From NCBI RefSeq assembly GCF_938018145.1, contig NZ_CALIII010000459.1, forward strand, positions 1 through 11,178: a stretch of 11,178 nt of DNA, written 5' to 3'. Numbering within the stretch: the first letter of the stretch is position 1; every line of letters starts with the position of its first letter. This DNA is from an uncultured Campylobacter sp. GTDB taxonomy: Bacteria > Campylobacterota > Campylobacteria > Campylobacterales > Campylobacteraceae. Positions 1 to 6,541 of the stretch are shown here, one piece after another. The translations under genes and the position numbers were made by a program. The notes under the pieces were generated by a model. The model worked only from the letters and a program-made list of their open reading frames with translations. It was not told where the DNA came from and did no database searches.

Positions 1-244
1 CATGAATGACGTTTGGTTCGAGCGTAATCATGTCTAGTGTATCCAAGATAACGCTATTTTCTCCAACGCTGAAATCTATCTTGCCGCTTAAAACCTGAAT
101 CATGATAGCGCCAGGAGCCTTATGTTCCTTCATTTGAGCACCTTTTTCTAAATTTATGCGTATTTCTTTACTGTTCGGCCCATCAAAAAGCTTAGCTATA
201 GTAACGCCGTTAAATACGTCATTTTGCCATACGATTTTTTCCAT
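1..244 (-). CDS. Cupin-domain protein, N-terminal part (3' end outside window)
   Basis: The frame opens with ATG at 244-242 and stays open for 81 codons to the window edge, so the C-terminus is missing. The protein begins MEKIVWQNDVFNGV. It carries a cupin-like first motif around residues 39-60 (K39-E40-H41, G44, then VLSGKIDFSVG) and the start of the second motif, LDMITLEPNVIH, ending at H81. Cupins are small beta-barrels that usually bind a metal through His and Glu; many single-domain members are sugar-binding, dioxygenase-like or sensory proteins, so no specific activity can be given. An AAAGG ribosome-binding site lies 6 bases before the ATG (251-255). The gene is separated from rplS by 142 AT-rich bases and a stem-loop, so it is probably its own transcription unit. 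The cupin assignment is fairly sure; the function is unknown. Confidence 0.75.
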   Translation of the reverse strand, partial: MEKIVWQNDVFNGVTIAKLFDGPNSKEIRINLEKGAQMKEHKAPGAIMIQVLSGKIDFSVGENSVILDTLDMITLEPNVIH

Positions 245-253
245 TTACAACCT

Positions 254-270
254 TTATTATAAAATAATAA
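254..270. promoter_or_regulatory. AT-rich dyad symmetry before the cupin gene
   Basis: A perfect 7-base inverted repeat, TTATTAT-AAA-ATAATAA, ends 10 bases before the cupin start codon and directly abuts or overlaps its ribosome-binding site. It could be a repressor operator or a weak mRNA hairpin. It also contains TATAAT on the minus strand (261-256). A start point 7 bases beyond that box would leave only about 5 leader bases and exclude the ribosome-binding site, so that box is a poor promoter. In AT-rich DNA such a dyad can occur by chance. Confidence 0.3.
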
Positions 271-286
271 TGGCATTGTAACTCTA

Positions 287-292
287 ATTTTA
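287..292 (-). promoter_or_regulatory. Possible -10 box for the cupin gene
   Basis: TAAAAT on the minus strand lies in a T-rich context, as in Campylobacter sigma-70 promoters, which have a weak -35 and T-rich upstream DNA. Transcription would begin near 280, giving a leader of about 35 bases that includes the ribosome-binding site and the dyad at 254-270. A promoter is expected in this gap because a stem-loop follows rplS. Other AT-rich hexamers nearby could serve as well. Confidence 0.25.
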
Positions 293-349
293 GATAAAAG
301 AATTGATTTTAATTAAGCATTTTTAAAATTTAAGAATGATAGAAAGAAG

Positions 350-375
350 GCAAAAGCCTAAAACTAGACTTTTGC
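350..375 (-). terminator. Stem-loop terminator after rplS
   Basis: Eleven bases after the rplS stop, the minus strand reads GCAAAAGTCTA, a GTTT loop, then TAGGCTTTTGC. This forms an 11-pair stem with one T-G wobble and a four-base loop. It is followed by a pyrimidine-rich stretch (CTTCTTTCTATC) rather than a clean run of T. Position and symmetry fit the end of the ribosomal-protein operon. The imperfect T-tract means termination may be partial. Confidence 0.7.
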
Positions 376-386
376 AAGGAGTAAAA

Positions 387-743
387 TTATTTTTTAAGCT
401 CTTTAATGCGAGCGGCTTTACCACGTCTATCGCGTAGATAAAATAGCTTAGCGCGGCGAACGCGACCTTGTCTTAGAACAGTTATACTCTCTAGGCTTTC
501 GCTATAGATAGGGAAAATTCTCTCTACGCCTACGCTATTTGCACCGATTTTTCTGATGATAAATGTTTCGCCAGTTCCGCTTCCGCGTCTTGCTATGCAG
601 ATACCTTCAAAATTTTGAATTCTCGTTTTATCGCCCTCTTTGATGCGGATAGATATACGCAAAGTATCTCCAGCGCGAAAATCAGGCACAGACTTTTGGG
701 CTATTTGAGTTTGTTCAAACGCCTCAATATACTTGTTTCTCAT
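387..743 (-). CDS. rplS: 50S ribosomal protein L19
   Basis: The 118-residue protein matches L19 over its whole length, which is typical for the family. The conserved core is visible: [16 protein letters not shown] (22-37), the [14 protein letters not shown] segment (43-56), the ERIFPIYS turn (74-81) and the basic C-terminal [19 protein letters not shown] (95-113). L19 sits at the interface between the 30S and 50S subunits. The ATG at 743 overlaps the trmD stop in a 4-base ATGA, with AAGGA about 7 bases upstream inside trmD, so translation is coupled to trmD. It is the last gene of the rpsP-khpA-rimM-trmD-rplS block and is followed by a stem-loop. Confidence 0.97.
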   Translation of the reverse strand: MRNKYIEAFEQTQIAQKSVPDFRAGDTLRISIRIKEGDKTRIQNFEGICIARRGSGTGETFIIRKIGANSVGVERIFPIYSESLESITVLRQGRVRRAKLFYLRDRRGKAARIKELKK

Positions 744-1444
744 ATTTTTTCCTTAGTCGGCGGCTCAAATTTTCGGTATAAATCCGGACGAAAAAACCTA
801 GTTTTTAAGAACGCCATATTATTTTTCAAAGCTCTGATTTTAGCATGGTCTCCCTTTAAAAACGCTGAAACCACACCAGAGCCTTTGTAATCACTGGGTT
901 TTGTAAAAGACGGAGCCTCAAGTAAATTCCCTTCAAAACTCTCAACCTCAAGACTTTCATTGTTTCCTAAAACGCCGACTATATTGCGAGAAATCGCATC
1001 AGAAATACAAAGCGCCCCCAGCTCGCCACCCGTCATCACAAAGTCGCCAATACAAAAAATTTCATCTGCATATTTTTCAATTATACGCTCGTCTATACCC
1101 TCATATCTACCACAAACTAAGCAAATATGCTCTTTTTTTGCCAAACGTCTAGCGTCGTTTTGAGTAAATTTTTTCCCGGCGGGTGCAAGAAAAATAGTAT
1201 GGGGGTTTGGCTTATTTTTTAGTAAAAATTTTAAAGTATCATCAAGAGGCTGACATGCCATAAGCAGTCCTGCGCCACCACCAACCATATAGTCATCTAC
1301 TTTTTTATGCTTATCCGTGCTAAAATTACGAGGATTTAAAAAATCAATCGAAATAAGCTTCTCTTTTGTAGCGCGACCTAAAATACTGTCTTCAAAATAG
1401 GGTCGCACAAGGCTTTCAAAAAGCGTAACAAAGGTAAATTTCAT
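740..1444 (-). CDS. trmD: tRNA (guanine-37-N1)-methyltransferase TrmD
   Basis: TrmD transfers a methyl group from S-adenosylmethionine to G37 next to the anticodon of tRNAs that read codons beginning with C, which prevents +1 frameshifting. The 234-residue protein has the family motifs in order: [12 protein letters not shown] (49-60), LAPAGKKF (86-93), [10 protein letters not shown] (111-120) and [14 protein letters not shown] (132-145). The last three form the trefoil-knot cofactor pocket of SPOUT methyltransferases. The C-terminal part includes [13 protein letters not shown] (176-188), the segment that carries catalytic Asp in this family. The ATG at 1444 shares one base with the rimM stop (TGATG), and no strong ribosome-binding site is seen, so reinitiation after rimM is likely. 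The 3' end overlaps rplS by four bases. Confidence 0.97.
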   Translation of the reverse strand: MKFTFVTLFESLVRPYFEDSILGRATKEKLISIDFLNPRNFSTDKHKKVDDYMVGGGAGLLMACQPLDDTLKFLLKNKPNPHTIFLAPAGKKFTQNDARRLAKKEHICLVCGRYEGIDERIIEKYADEIFCIGDFVMTGGELGALCISDAISRNIVGVLGNNESLEVESFEGNLLEAPSFTKPSDYKGSGVVSAFLKGDHAKIRALKNNMAFLKTRFFRPDLYRKFEPPTKEKI

Positions 1445-1971
1445 CAGGAATTTTCTAGAATTAAGATAGCATTTTTGGTATAAATTTTTTTATTTTCCAC
1501 ATCGACTTTTTCTACATAAACGTCGATATACGGAATGTAAAAACTTTTTTCCAACCCTTTGGAAATCAAATTTTCATCGGTTTTTACCAAAAACAGATGA
1601 TTTGCGCCGACCTCGTCTATATCCTCTACTTCACCCAGCCTTTGATTATTTTCGTAAATTTCGCAACCGATGACATCAAAATAGAAAAATTCACCCTTTT
1701 TTAGTTTGCAGTTTTTTCTAGTTTCTTCTTTTGTAGTGTAGATTGTTTTATTTGTTAGAGTTTTTGCGCTATCTATGTCTTCAAAACCATAAAAAGAGAT
1801 TGTATCGTTTTCGTGATTATAGCTTTTTACGACAAGTTCTTTACCGTCTTTATCGCAAAATATAGCATTTTTTTTAAACTGGTTAGGAAAGTCGCCTTTA
1901 TTATGAAGCTTGACAAACCCTTTTAGTCCTACGGTTTTGCCAAGCAGCGCGACTTCTATAAGCTCATTCAA
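1444..1971 (-). CDS. rimM: 16S rRNA processing protein RimM
   Basis: RimM helps mature the 30S head by binding S19 and assisting 16S rRNA processing. The 175-residue protein has an N-terminal RimM barrel with [15 protein letters not shown] (10-24) and a C-terminal PRC-barrel from about residue 96 (FFYFDVIGC, then [17 protein letters not shown] and [12 protein letters not shown]). The start is TTG at 1971: an in-frame TAA lies three codons upstream, and the ATG at 1967 is in another frame. The start codon lies eight bases inside the end of khpA and there is no clear ribosome-binding site, so translation is probably coupled. It ends in a one-base overlap with trmD. An A8 run (1868-1875) lies in the coding strand. 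The DNA is strikingly AT-rich compared with the genes at the right of the window. Confidence 0.95.
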   Translation of the reverse strand: MNELIEVALLGKTVGLKGFVKLHNKGDFPNQFKKNAIFCDKDGKELVVKSYNHENDTISFYGFEDIDSAKTLTNKTIYTTKEETRKNCKLKKGEFFYFDVIGCEIYENNQRLGEVEDIDEVGANHLFLVKTDENLISKGLEKSFYIPYIDVYVEKVDVENKKIYTKNAILILENS

Positions 1972-2206
1972 GAGGTTTTACCGTAACGCGGTAGGATGTT
2001 GCATCTTTGGCCTTATAACCCACAATTACCGTTTTTATCGCGTTTATCATTCTGCCGTCTTTGCCGATAAGCTTACCAGTATCGACTTTATCGGCGTAAA
2101 TTATCAGCTCGGCAAAATTTTCGCCAAGCTCGACTCGCTCGAGTTTCACTTTTTCAGGAAAATCGGCGATGAGTTTAGCATATTCAAGTAAAAAATTTTC
2201 TACCAT
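1964..2206 (-). CDS. khpA: KH-domain RNA-binding protein KhpA
   Basis: The 80-residue protein is a single KH domain. The sequence TGKLIGKDGRMINAIK (43-58) contains the GxxG loop, GKDG (48-51), which contacts RNA. KhpA homologues are small RNA-binding proteins found between rpsP and rimM in many bacteria. They often pair with KhpB (Jag) and affect cell elongation or mRNA binding; the partner is not in this window. The ATG at 2206 follows the rpsP stop by six bases, with only A/T-rich sequence between and no strong ribosome-binding site. The 3' end overlaps rimM by eight bases. The family is certain; the RNA targets are unknown. Confidence 0.93.
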   Translation of the reverse strand: MVENFLLEYAKLIADFPEKVKLERVELGENFAELIIYADKVDTGKLIGKDGRMINAIKTVIVGYKAKDATSYRVTVKPLE

Positions 2207-2212
2207 TTTTAA

Positions 2213-2443
2213 TTATTTGCTAGTTATTTTTGCAACCCTATCGCTAAGTTTCGCACCAACGCCCTTCCAATAAGCCAAGCGCTCAGCGTCAAATTTTACC
2301 ACCTCAGGCTCAACCATCGGGTTGTAGTAACCGATCGACTCTATCCAGCCGCCGTCTCTTCTTTTTCTGCTATCCGTTACGACTATACGATAAAAAGGTT
2401 TTTTCTTGCGTCCCATTCTCGTTAGTCTTACTACTGTTGCCAT
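2213..2443 (-). CDS. rpsP: 30S ribosomal protein S16
   Basis: The 76-residue protein is a full-length S16. It has the invariant N-terminus [20 protein letters not shown] (5-24), then [15 protein letters not shown] (29-43) and the C-terminal [15 protein letters not shown] (56-70). S16 is an early-binding protein that stabilises 16S rRNA during 30S assembly. The ATG at 2443 has a good ribosome-binding site, AAGGAG, 7 bases upstream (2451-2456). This gene opens the tight rpsP-khpA-rimM-trmD-rplS group. It is separated from ffh by 67 bases that contain a large hairpin. Confidence 0.97.
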   Translation of the reverse strand: MATVVRLTRMGRKKKPFYRIVVTDSRKRRDGGWIESIGYYNPMVEPEVVKFDAERLAYWKGVGAKLSDRVAKITSK

Positions 2444-2470
2444 TATATTTCTCCTTCTGTTTTTTAAATA

Positions 2471-2508
2471 GGCTTAAATTTAGCCACGCTCGTAGCCAAA
2501 TTTAAGCC
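2471..2508 (-). promoter_or_regulatory. 17-pair hairpin between ffh and rpsP (attenuator, processing site or weak terminator)
   Basis: Two bases after the ffh stop codon the minus strand can fold a near-continuous stem. Outer arms GGCTTAAATTT and AAATTTAAGCC pair perfectly (11 pairs). Inside them, GGCTAC and GTGGCT add six more pairs, two of them G-U, closing on a four-base GAGC loop. No run of T follows (TATTTAAAAAAC instead), so it is not a textbook intrinsic terminator. It lies 27 bases before the rpsP start. It could limit read-through from ffh, protect the 3' end of an upstream transcript, or be an RNase III-type processing point that separates the expression levels of SRP and ribosomal proteins. 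Confidence 0.65.
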
Positions 2509-2510
2509 CT

Positions 2511-3851
2511 TTAATTAGGGCGAGTATTTTTAGCTTGGTTTAGTAAATTTCCAAGCCCTTTTAGACCTTCTTTACCAGAAAACCTCTTTGCTATTTTTGA
2601 TGCGTTTTCAAACTGTTTCAAAAAGCGATTTACCTCTACTTGAGATAGTCCAGATCCCGCAGCCAAACGTCTTTTTCGGCTGTTGTTTAGCAAATCAGGA
2701 TTCTCGCGTTCTTTTTGCGTCATCGAATTTATCATAGCTTTGATATGCAAAATTTCCTTTGAGTTATCAAGGTCTATGTCTTTTATCTGATTTGCCACGC
2801 TTGAGAGCCCTGGTATCATACCGATTAGACTTTTCATATTTCCAAGCTTTTTGACGCTTTCCATTTGCGACAAAAAGTCGTTAAAGTTAAACTGTCCTTT
2901 TTTGATCTTTTTATTTATTCTTTTTGCTTCTTGTTCGTCTATCACGGCGCTAGTTTTCTCAACCAACGTCGCCAAGTCGCCCTCGCCCATTATGCGGCTC
3001 ACGATACGCTCAGGGATAAAGCTCTCCATATCGCCGACTTTTTCGCCGATACCTACGAATCTAAGCGGTATATTTAGCTGCTTGGCTATGCCGATAGCTA
3101 CGCCGCCTTTGCTGTCCGAGTCAAATTTACTTAGCACCACGCCGCTTATTTTTAGCGCATCGTTAAACGTACTTGCTGTTTTTACGCCGTCTTGTCCGCT
3201 CATAGCGTCGGCTACGTAAAAAATTTCATGCGGCTCGAGCACTGATTTGATGTCTTTTATCTGCTTCATCAAAGCTTCGTCTATCGCTAGACGTCCTGCG
3301 GTATCGACCAAAAGTACGTCGTAAAGCCCGCTTTTTGCTTTAGCTAGCGCTTGCTTAGCTACATTTAGCGGATCGGTTTCGTTTTCTATGCTAAAAAGCT
3401 CTATCTCGTTTGCTTCGCAAAGCTGACGAAGCTGCTCTACGGCTGCCAAGCGTTGCAAATCGCACGCCGCGACCAAAACTTTTTTCTTTCTAAGCTTTAG
3501 ATAATTAGCTAGCTTTATCGTTGTAGTGGTTTTTCCGCTACCTTGCAAGCCAGCCATTAGCACGATCGTAGGAGCTACTGGCGCAAAGACAAAGCCTTGA
3601 TTGCCCGGCGCGGTTAAAACCTTCGTCAAATTTGACTTTATAGCGTCTAAAAACTGCTTTTGGCCTATCCCGCTTTGCTTTAGATCAGCCTCGATGAGAG
3701 ATAGCAACTCTTTGGTAACTTTGTGATGAACATCGGCTTTTAGCAGTGCTTTTTTAAGCACGTCAAGCGCGTTATTTAGCGCTTTTTCATCGTCTACGAA
3801 ACGAATTTTACTAACGGCTAAACGAAACGACTCGCTGATTTGTTCAAACAC
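2511..3851 (-). CDS. ffh: Signal recognition particle GTPase Ffh (SRP54)
   Basis: Ffh binds 4.5S RNA and signal sequences of nascent membrane proteins and, with FtsY, delivers ribosomes to the Sec translocon. The 446-residue protein has an N domain (1-90), a GTPase G domain with P-loop GLQGSGKTTT (101-110), DTAGR (183-187), SKFDSDSKGG (241-250) and GIGEKVGDMESF (267-278), and an M domain (from about 300) with the RNA-binding SGLSQVEVNRFLKQF (400-414). The second GTPase motif is DLQRLAAVEQL (131-141) where most families have DTYRPAA. The start is GTG at 3851: TAG lies two codons upstream in frame, and AGG sits 6 bases before the GTG. An ATG two bases upstream (3853) is out of frame. A 66-base gap with a possible promoter precedes the gene. 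Confidence 0.97.
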   Translation of the reverse strand: MFEQISESFRLAVSKIRFVDDEKALNNALDVLKKALLKADVHHKVTKELLSLIEADLKQSGIGQKQFLDAIKSNLTKVLTAPGNQGFVFAPVAPTIVLMAGLQGSGKTTTTIKLANYLKLRKKKVLVAACDLQRLAAVEQLRQLCEANEIELFSIENETDPLNVAKQALAKAKSGLYDVLLVDTAGRLAIDEALMKQIKDIKSVLEPHEIFYVADAMSGQDGVKTASTFNDALKISGVVLSKFDSDSKGGVAIGIAKQLNIPLRFVGIGEKVGDMESFIPERIVSRIMGEGDLATLVEKTSAVIDEQEAKRINKKIKKGQFNFNDFLSQMESVKKLGNMKSLIGMIPGLSSVANQIKDIDLDNSKEILHIKAMINSMTQKERENPDLLNNSRKRRLAAGSGLSQVEVNRFLKQFENASKIAKRFSGKEGLKGLGNLLNQAKNTRPN

Positions 3852-3870
3852 ATTCTACCTTTTATTTACA

Positions 3871-3876
3871 TTTATA
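3871..3876 (-). promoter_or_regulatory. Possible -10 box of an ffh promoter
   Basis: TATAAA on the minus strand lies in the 66-base gap between the pseudouridine synthase gene and ffh. Transcription would start near 3864, giving a leader of about 13 bases that keeps the AGG ribosome-binding site at 3858-3860. No convincing -35 is visible, as is usual for Campylobacter sigma-70 promoters. The gap is one of only two sizeable gaps in the run from purE to rplS, which makes an internal promoter reasonable. Confidence 0.4.
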
Positions 3877-3917
3877 GCTAAAGCGCGTATTTTATTAAAT
3901 TTAAGCTTTATCGCTCT

Positions 3918-4676
3918 TTAAATCTCAAAATTTCTTGAAATTTCAAAACCGAGTCTATTAAAATCACTGCTCAAATTTGACCTGAATTTATAACCTAAAA
4001 GCTCGATTTTATAGGCGTGTAGATACATTCTCGCGGATTTATTTTTAGCGTATTTTTCATCGCCAACGATCCCATATCCCGCGTGATTTAGATGCACTCT
4101 GATTTGGTGAGTTCTGCCGGTTTTTATCTCGACTTTTACGAGACTTTTTTTGCCAGCGACCATCACTGGAGTTACGTGCGAAAAGGCCTCTTTACCGTTT
4201 GGCGAGATTTTAGAAAACGCTCCGCCTCTATTTTTTAGCGTGATTATTGGTTCGTTTACGCTAAATTCCTCACTCACGATGCCTTTTACAGCCGCGACGT
4301 ACTCTTTTTTTACGCGGCAGTTTTTAAACTCCTCGATCGCTTTTTTTTGAAATTCCTCGTTTTTCACGAGCAAAAGCACGCCGCTTGTTTCCTTATCAAG
4401 TCTGTGAAGTAGCGGAAATTTATAAATTTCGCTCACTTTTTCCGACGTTAAAAATGCCGGTTTATCAACCGCGATCAGGTTTTCATCCTCGAAAATCACG
4501 CTTGGGCGCGGTAGTTTTTGCACGTTAAATTTAGTCGCCGCGCTCATCATCGCGCGCGCCACGGCGATCCTTTGCCCTTTGGCGCTAACCAGCCCCGCGT
4601 CGATCAGCTCCTTTGCCTCGTTGTTTGAGATGCCTTCCTGGATCGCCAGTAGTTTATAGGCTTTTTCTTCTTTCAT
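3918..4676 (-). CDS. RluA-family RNA pseudouridine synthase
   Basis: The enzyme should convert specific uridines in rRNA or tRNA to pseudouridine; the target site cannot be read from the sequence. The 252-residue protein has an N-terminal S4-like RNA-binding region (about 1-50), then the synthase domain. It has the catalytic motif HRLDKETSG (91-99, Asp94), TGRTHQIRVHL (186-196) and GDEKY (205-209), all standard for the RluA family. The ATG at 4676 overlaps the waaA stop in ATGA, with GAGGA inside waaA as ribosome-binding site. It corresponds by position and type to C. jejuni Cj0708 (from memory). A run of eight A in the coding strand (4341-4348) falls at Gln-Lys-Lys-Ala, residues 110-113. Confidence 0.92.
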   Translation of the reverse strand: MKEEKAYKLLAIQEGISNNEAKELIDAGLVSAKGQRIAVARAMMSAATKFNVQKLPRPSVIFEDENLIAVDKPAFLTSEKVSEIYKFPLLHRLDKETSGVLLLVKNEEFQKKAIEEFKNCRVKKEYVAAVKGIVSEEFSVNEPIITLKNRGGAFSKISPNGKEAFSHVTPVMVAGKKSLVKVEIKTGRTHQIRVHLNHAGYGIVGDEKYAKNKSARMYLHAYKIELLGYKFRSNLSSDFNRLGFEISRNFEI

Positions 4677-5812
4677 AAATTTTCCTCAATATCTTTTAAA
4701 ATCTCGCTTGCATCGCCTTTGGCGACGATTTTTGCCTTTGGTAAATCTTGCCGTAAAAGCACATTTATCTCGCCCGCTTTTGCAAATTTTATACCGTCCA
4801 CCGCGCTATACAGGGCCTTTTGATTAAATATAAACTCCCCGCTTATCACCGCGTTTTCAAACTGCGCCGCCTCGATCGGATTGTGTCCGCCGACGTTTGG
4901 TACGAAGCTACCGCCAAGCACGACGACGTCGCTAAATTTGTAAATATTTACCAGCTCGCCCATCGTATCGACTAGCACGCATTGTGCGTCGAAATTTTTC
5001 ATTTTGCTAAATTTAGCAAAACTTAGTCCGTTTTTTGCGGCAAATTTAGCCAAAATCTCGCTCGCTTCGCCGAACCTCTCCGGATGACGCGGAACGAGGA
5101 TTAGCTTGTCATTTGCATCCAAATTTAACCCGCGCAAAAACAGCTCCTCTTCCCCTGCATGAGTACTAGCCAGCACGATCACGCGCTCTTTTGGTTTGGC
5201 GTAAATCTTACTCGGGTTTGGTAAAAAAGCTGATTTTATATTGCCGCTAACGACGATATTTTTGGCGCCGAGCCGCTGTAGGCGCTGTTTATCCAGATCG
5301 CTTTGGGCGTAAATTTTATCTATAAATTTAAACAAATACTCGTAAAAAAAGCTAAATTTGAGGTAGCTTTTGTAGCTCCTATCAGAAATCCTAGCGTTTA
5401 TCAAAATGACGCGCGAGCCCTTAAATTTAGCCCAAAAAACAAGCCCCAGCCAAAGCTCGGCCTCAAAAATAACCGTGATTTTAGCAGGCTTTAGCCAAAA
5501 CGGCAAAAATATCTCAAACGGCAAAAAGCGCGTATTTTGCGTGATTTTTTTGGCCGCGTCAAAGCCGGTTTTGGTTACGACCGAGACTGCGGCCGCGTCT
5601 TTAAATCTACTAACTAGCGGCGCGATAGAACGCACCTCGCCGAAACTGCACGCGTGAAAATGCACGCGCGAGGCGTCAAATTTGGGATTTTTAAACAAAA
5701 AAAATCTAGCGGGGATCGAGGCTCTGTACTTTTTCTTAAAAGCTAAAATCGCAAGCGGTAAAGCCCCCAAGGCAAACGCCGCGAGGACTAAAACGTAATA
5801 AATTATTATCAA
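4673..5812 (-). CDS. waaA: 3-deoxy-D-manno-octulosonic acid (Kdo) transferase
   Basis: WaaA (KdtA) adds Kdo from CMP-Kdo to the lipid A precursor at the cytoplasmic face of the inner membrane, the first step of the lipooligosaccharide core. The 379-residue protein has an N-terminal hydrophobic anchor (2-24), then the GT30 motifs HACSFGEV (53-60, with E59 in the place of the catalytic base), FEAELW (116-121), NARISDRSY (139-147), GNIK (190-193), STHAGEEE (216-223), PRHPER (241-246) and GGSFVPNVGGHNPIEAA (300-316). It is shorter than the ~425 residues of E. coli but normal for Campylobacter. The start is TTG at 5812: TAG (the stop of the upstream gene) lies four codons before in frame and no ATG or clear ribosome-binding site is present. 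It overlaps the pseudouridine synthase gene by four bases. Confidence 0.95.
   Translation of the reverse strand: MIIIYYVLVLAAFALGALPLAILAFKKKYRASIPARFFLFKNPKFDASRVHFHACSFGEVRSIAPLVSRFKDAAAVSVVTKTGFDAAKKITQNTRFLPFEIFLPFWLKPAKITVIFEAELWLGLVFWAKFKGSRVILINARISDRSYKSYLKFSFFYEYLFKFIDKIYAQSDLDKQRLQRLGAKNIVVSGNIKSAFLPNPSKIYAKPKERVIVLASTHAGEEELFLRGLNLDANDKLILVPRHPERFGEASEILAKFAAKNGLSFAKFSKMKNFDAQCVLVDTMGELVNIYKFSDVVVLGGSFVPNVGGHNPIEAAQFENAVISGEFIFNQKALYSAVDGIKFAKAGEINVLLRQDLPKAKIVAKGDASEILKDIEENL
5002..5021. repeat. Perfect 20-base palindrome inside waaA
   Basis: The two halves TTTTGCTAAA and TTTAGCAAAA are exact reverse complements with no spacer. In waaA it encodes Phe-Ala-Lys-Phe-Ser-Lys (residues 265-270). 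Its core TAAATTTA is a word that recurs throughout the window. It may be a chance product of that word bias rather than a binding site. Confidence 0.6.
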
Positions 5813-5821
5813 ATTTAAAGG

Positions 5822-6532
5822 CTAGTTCGCCGCTTCTTTGTATAAAATTCGGCCGCAGTGAGGGCAGGTCACGATATCTTCGCCCTTTATAACAGCAGAA
5901 TAAGTCTTGTCGTTTATCTGCATAAAGCAGCCGTAGCAGGCCTGCTTTTTGACCGGCACGACGGCGGTGTTGTGCGCCCATTTACGGATTTTTTCGTAAA
6001 AGGTCAAGATTTTTTGATTCATCTCGCCGACTAGCTTATTTTTCTTAGCGTATATTTCATCTCTTTGCTGCTCGATAGCGCTGACTTCGGCCGAGATTTC
6101 GCTCTCGATTTTGGCCAAATTTTCGCCAAGCTCCGCAGCCTTCGCCTCAAGCTCGCTTTTTAGCGCATTTTTGCTATCTATGATTTTTTCTAGTCTTTCG
6201 ACCTCTTCGTTTGCTGCCTCTAGCTGCTCTTTTGCTAACTCATCTTCTAGCTGAAGCGCTTTTATCTCTTTTTCGGTTTTTGCAGCGCCGCTCTTTTTAG
6301 CGACGTCTTTTATCTTTGCGCTAAATTCGGCTATGTGCGCGTTGGTTTGAGATTTTTGATTTTTTAGCTCGGTCACGCTCGTAGCCGCTTCCTCGATCTG
6401 CGCTAAAATCGCCGCCTGCTCGTCCTTGGTCGCTTTTAAAACGCTTTGAACCTTCTCAAGGCGCGGCGTAAAATCGTCGATATCTTTATCGATGCTTGAG
6501 AGCTCGACTAGCTGTTCTAAATATTTATTCAT
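5822..6532 (-). CDS. FlgZ-like coiled-coil protein with C-terminal C4 zinc ribbon
   Basis: Residues 1-180 are rich in Glu, Lys, Ala and Leu in heptad patterns and should form a long antiparallel coiled coil. The end holds two Cys pairs, CYGC (199-202) and CPHC (223-226), that would bind one zinc. This layout matches the zf-RING_7 family, including H. pylori HP0958 (FlgZ), which binds sigma-54 (RpoN) and flaA mRNA and is needed for flagella. By position it corresponds to C. jejuni Cj0706 (from memory). A role in flagellar gene expression is therefore plausible here, but inferred. The ATG at 6532 has AAAGGA 6 bases upstream; the gene follows Nif3 by nine bases and precedes waaA by nine. Confidence 0.88.
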   Translation of the reverse strand: MNKYLEQLVELSSIDKDIDDFTPRLEKVQSVLKATKDEQAAILAQIEEAATSVTELKNQKSQTNAHIAEFSAKIKDVAKKSGAAKTEKEIKALQLEDELAKEQLEAANEEVERLEKIIDSKNALKSELEAKAAELGENLAKIESEISAEVSAIEQQRDEIYAKKNKLVGEMNQKILTFYEKIRKWAHNTAVVPVKKQACYGCFMQINDKTYSAVIKGEDIVTCPHCGRILYKEAAN

Positions 6533-6541
6533 CTTTTTCCT

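Noticed and set aside
256..261. TATAAT as the -10 box of the cupin gene
   Set aside because: The start point would lie only about 5 bases before the ATG and would leave the ribosome-binding site out of the transcript.
615..890. Plus-strand open frame across rplS and trmD
   Set aside because: Both overlapped genes are certain and fill this DNA; the translated product has no family resemblance.
2851..3219. Plus-strand open frame of 122 codons opposite ffh
   Set aside because: It is the complement of the well-conserved Ffh G/M domains, has no recognisable protein features and no ribosome-binding site context; it is a shadow frame.
3625..3636. Palindrome GTCAAATTTGAC in ffh as an operator
   Set aside because: It lies well inside the coding region and belongs to the general abundance of AAATTT-centred words here.
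4341..4348. T8/A8 tract in the pseudouridine synthase gene (also 1868-1875 in rimM and 5697-5704 in waaA) as a phase-variation switch
   Set aside because: Eight A/T is short for contingency loci, Campylobacter switches are mainly long G/C tracts, all three frames are intact here, and no poly-G or poly-C tract of that size is seen.
5736..5981. Minus-strand frame of 81 codons across the zinc-ribbon/waaA junction
   Set aside because: It runs out of frame through the zinc-ribbon Cys motifs and the WaaA N-terminus, and its product is a Cys/Arg-rich jumble without a family.
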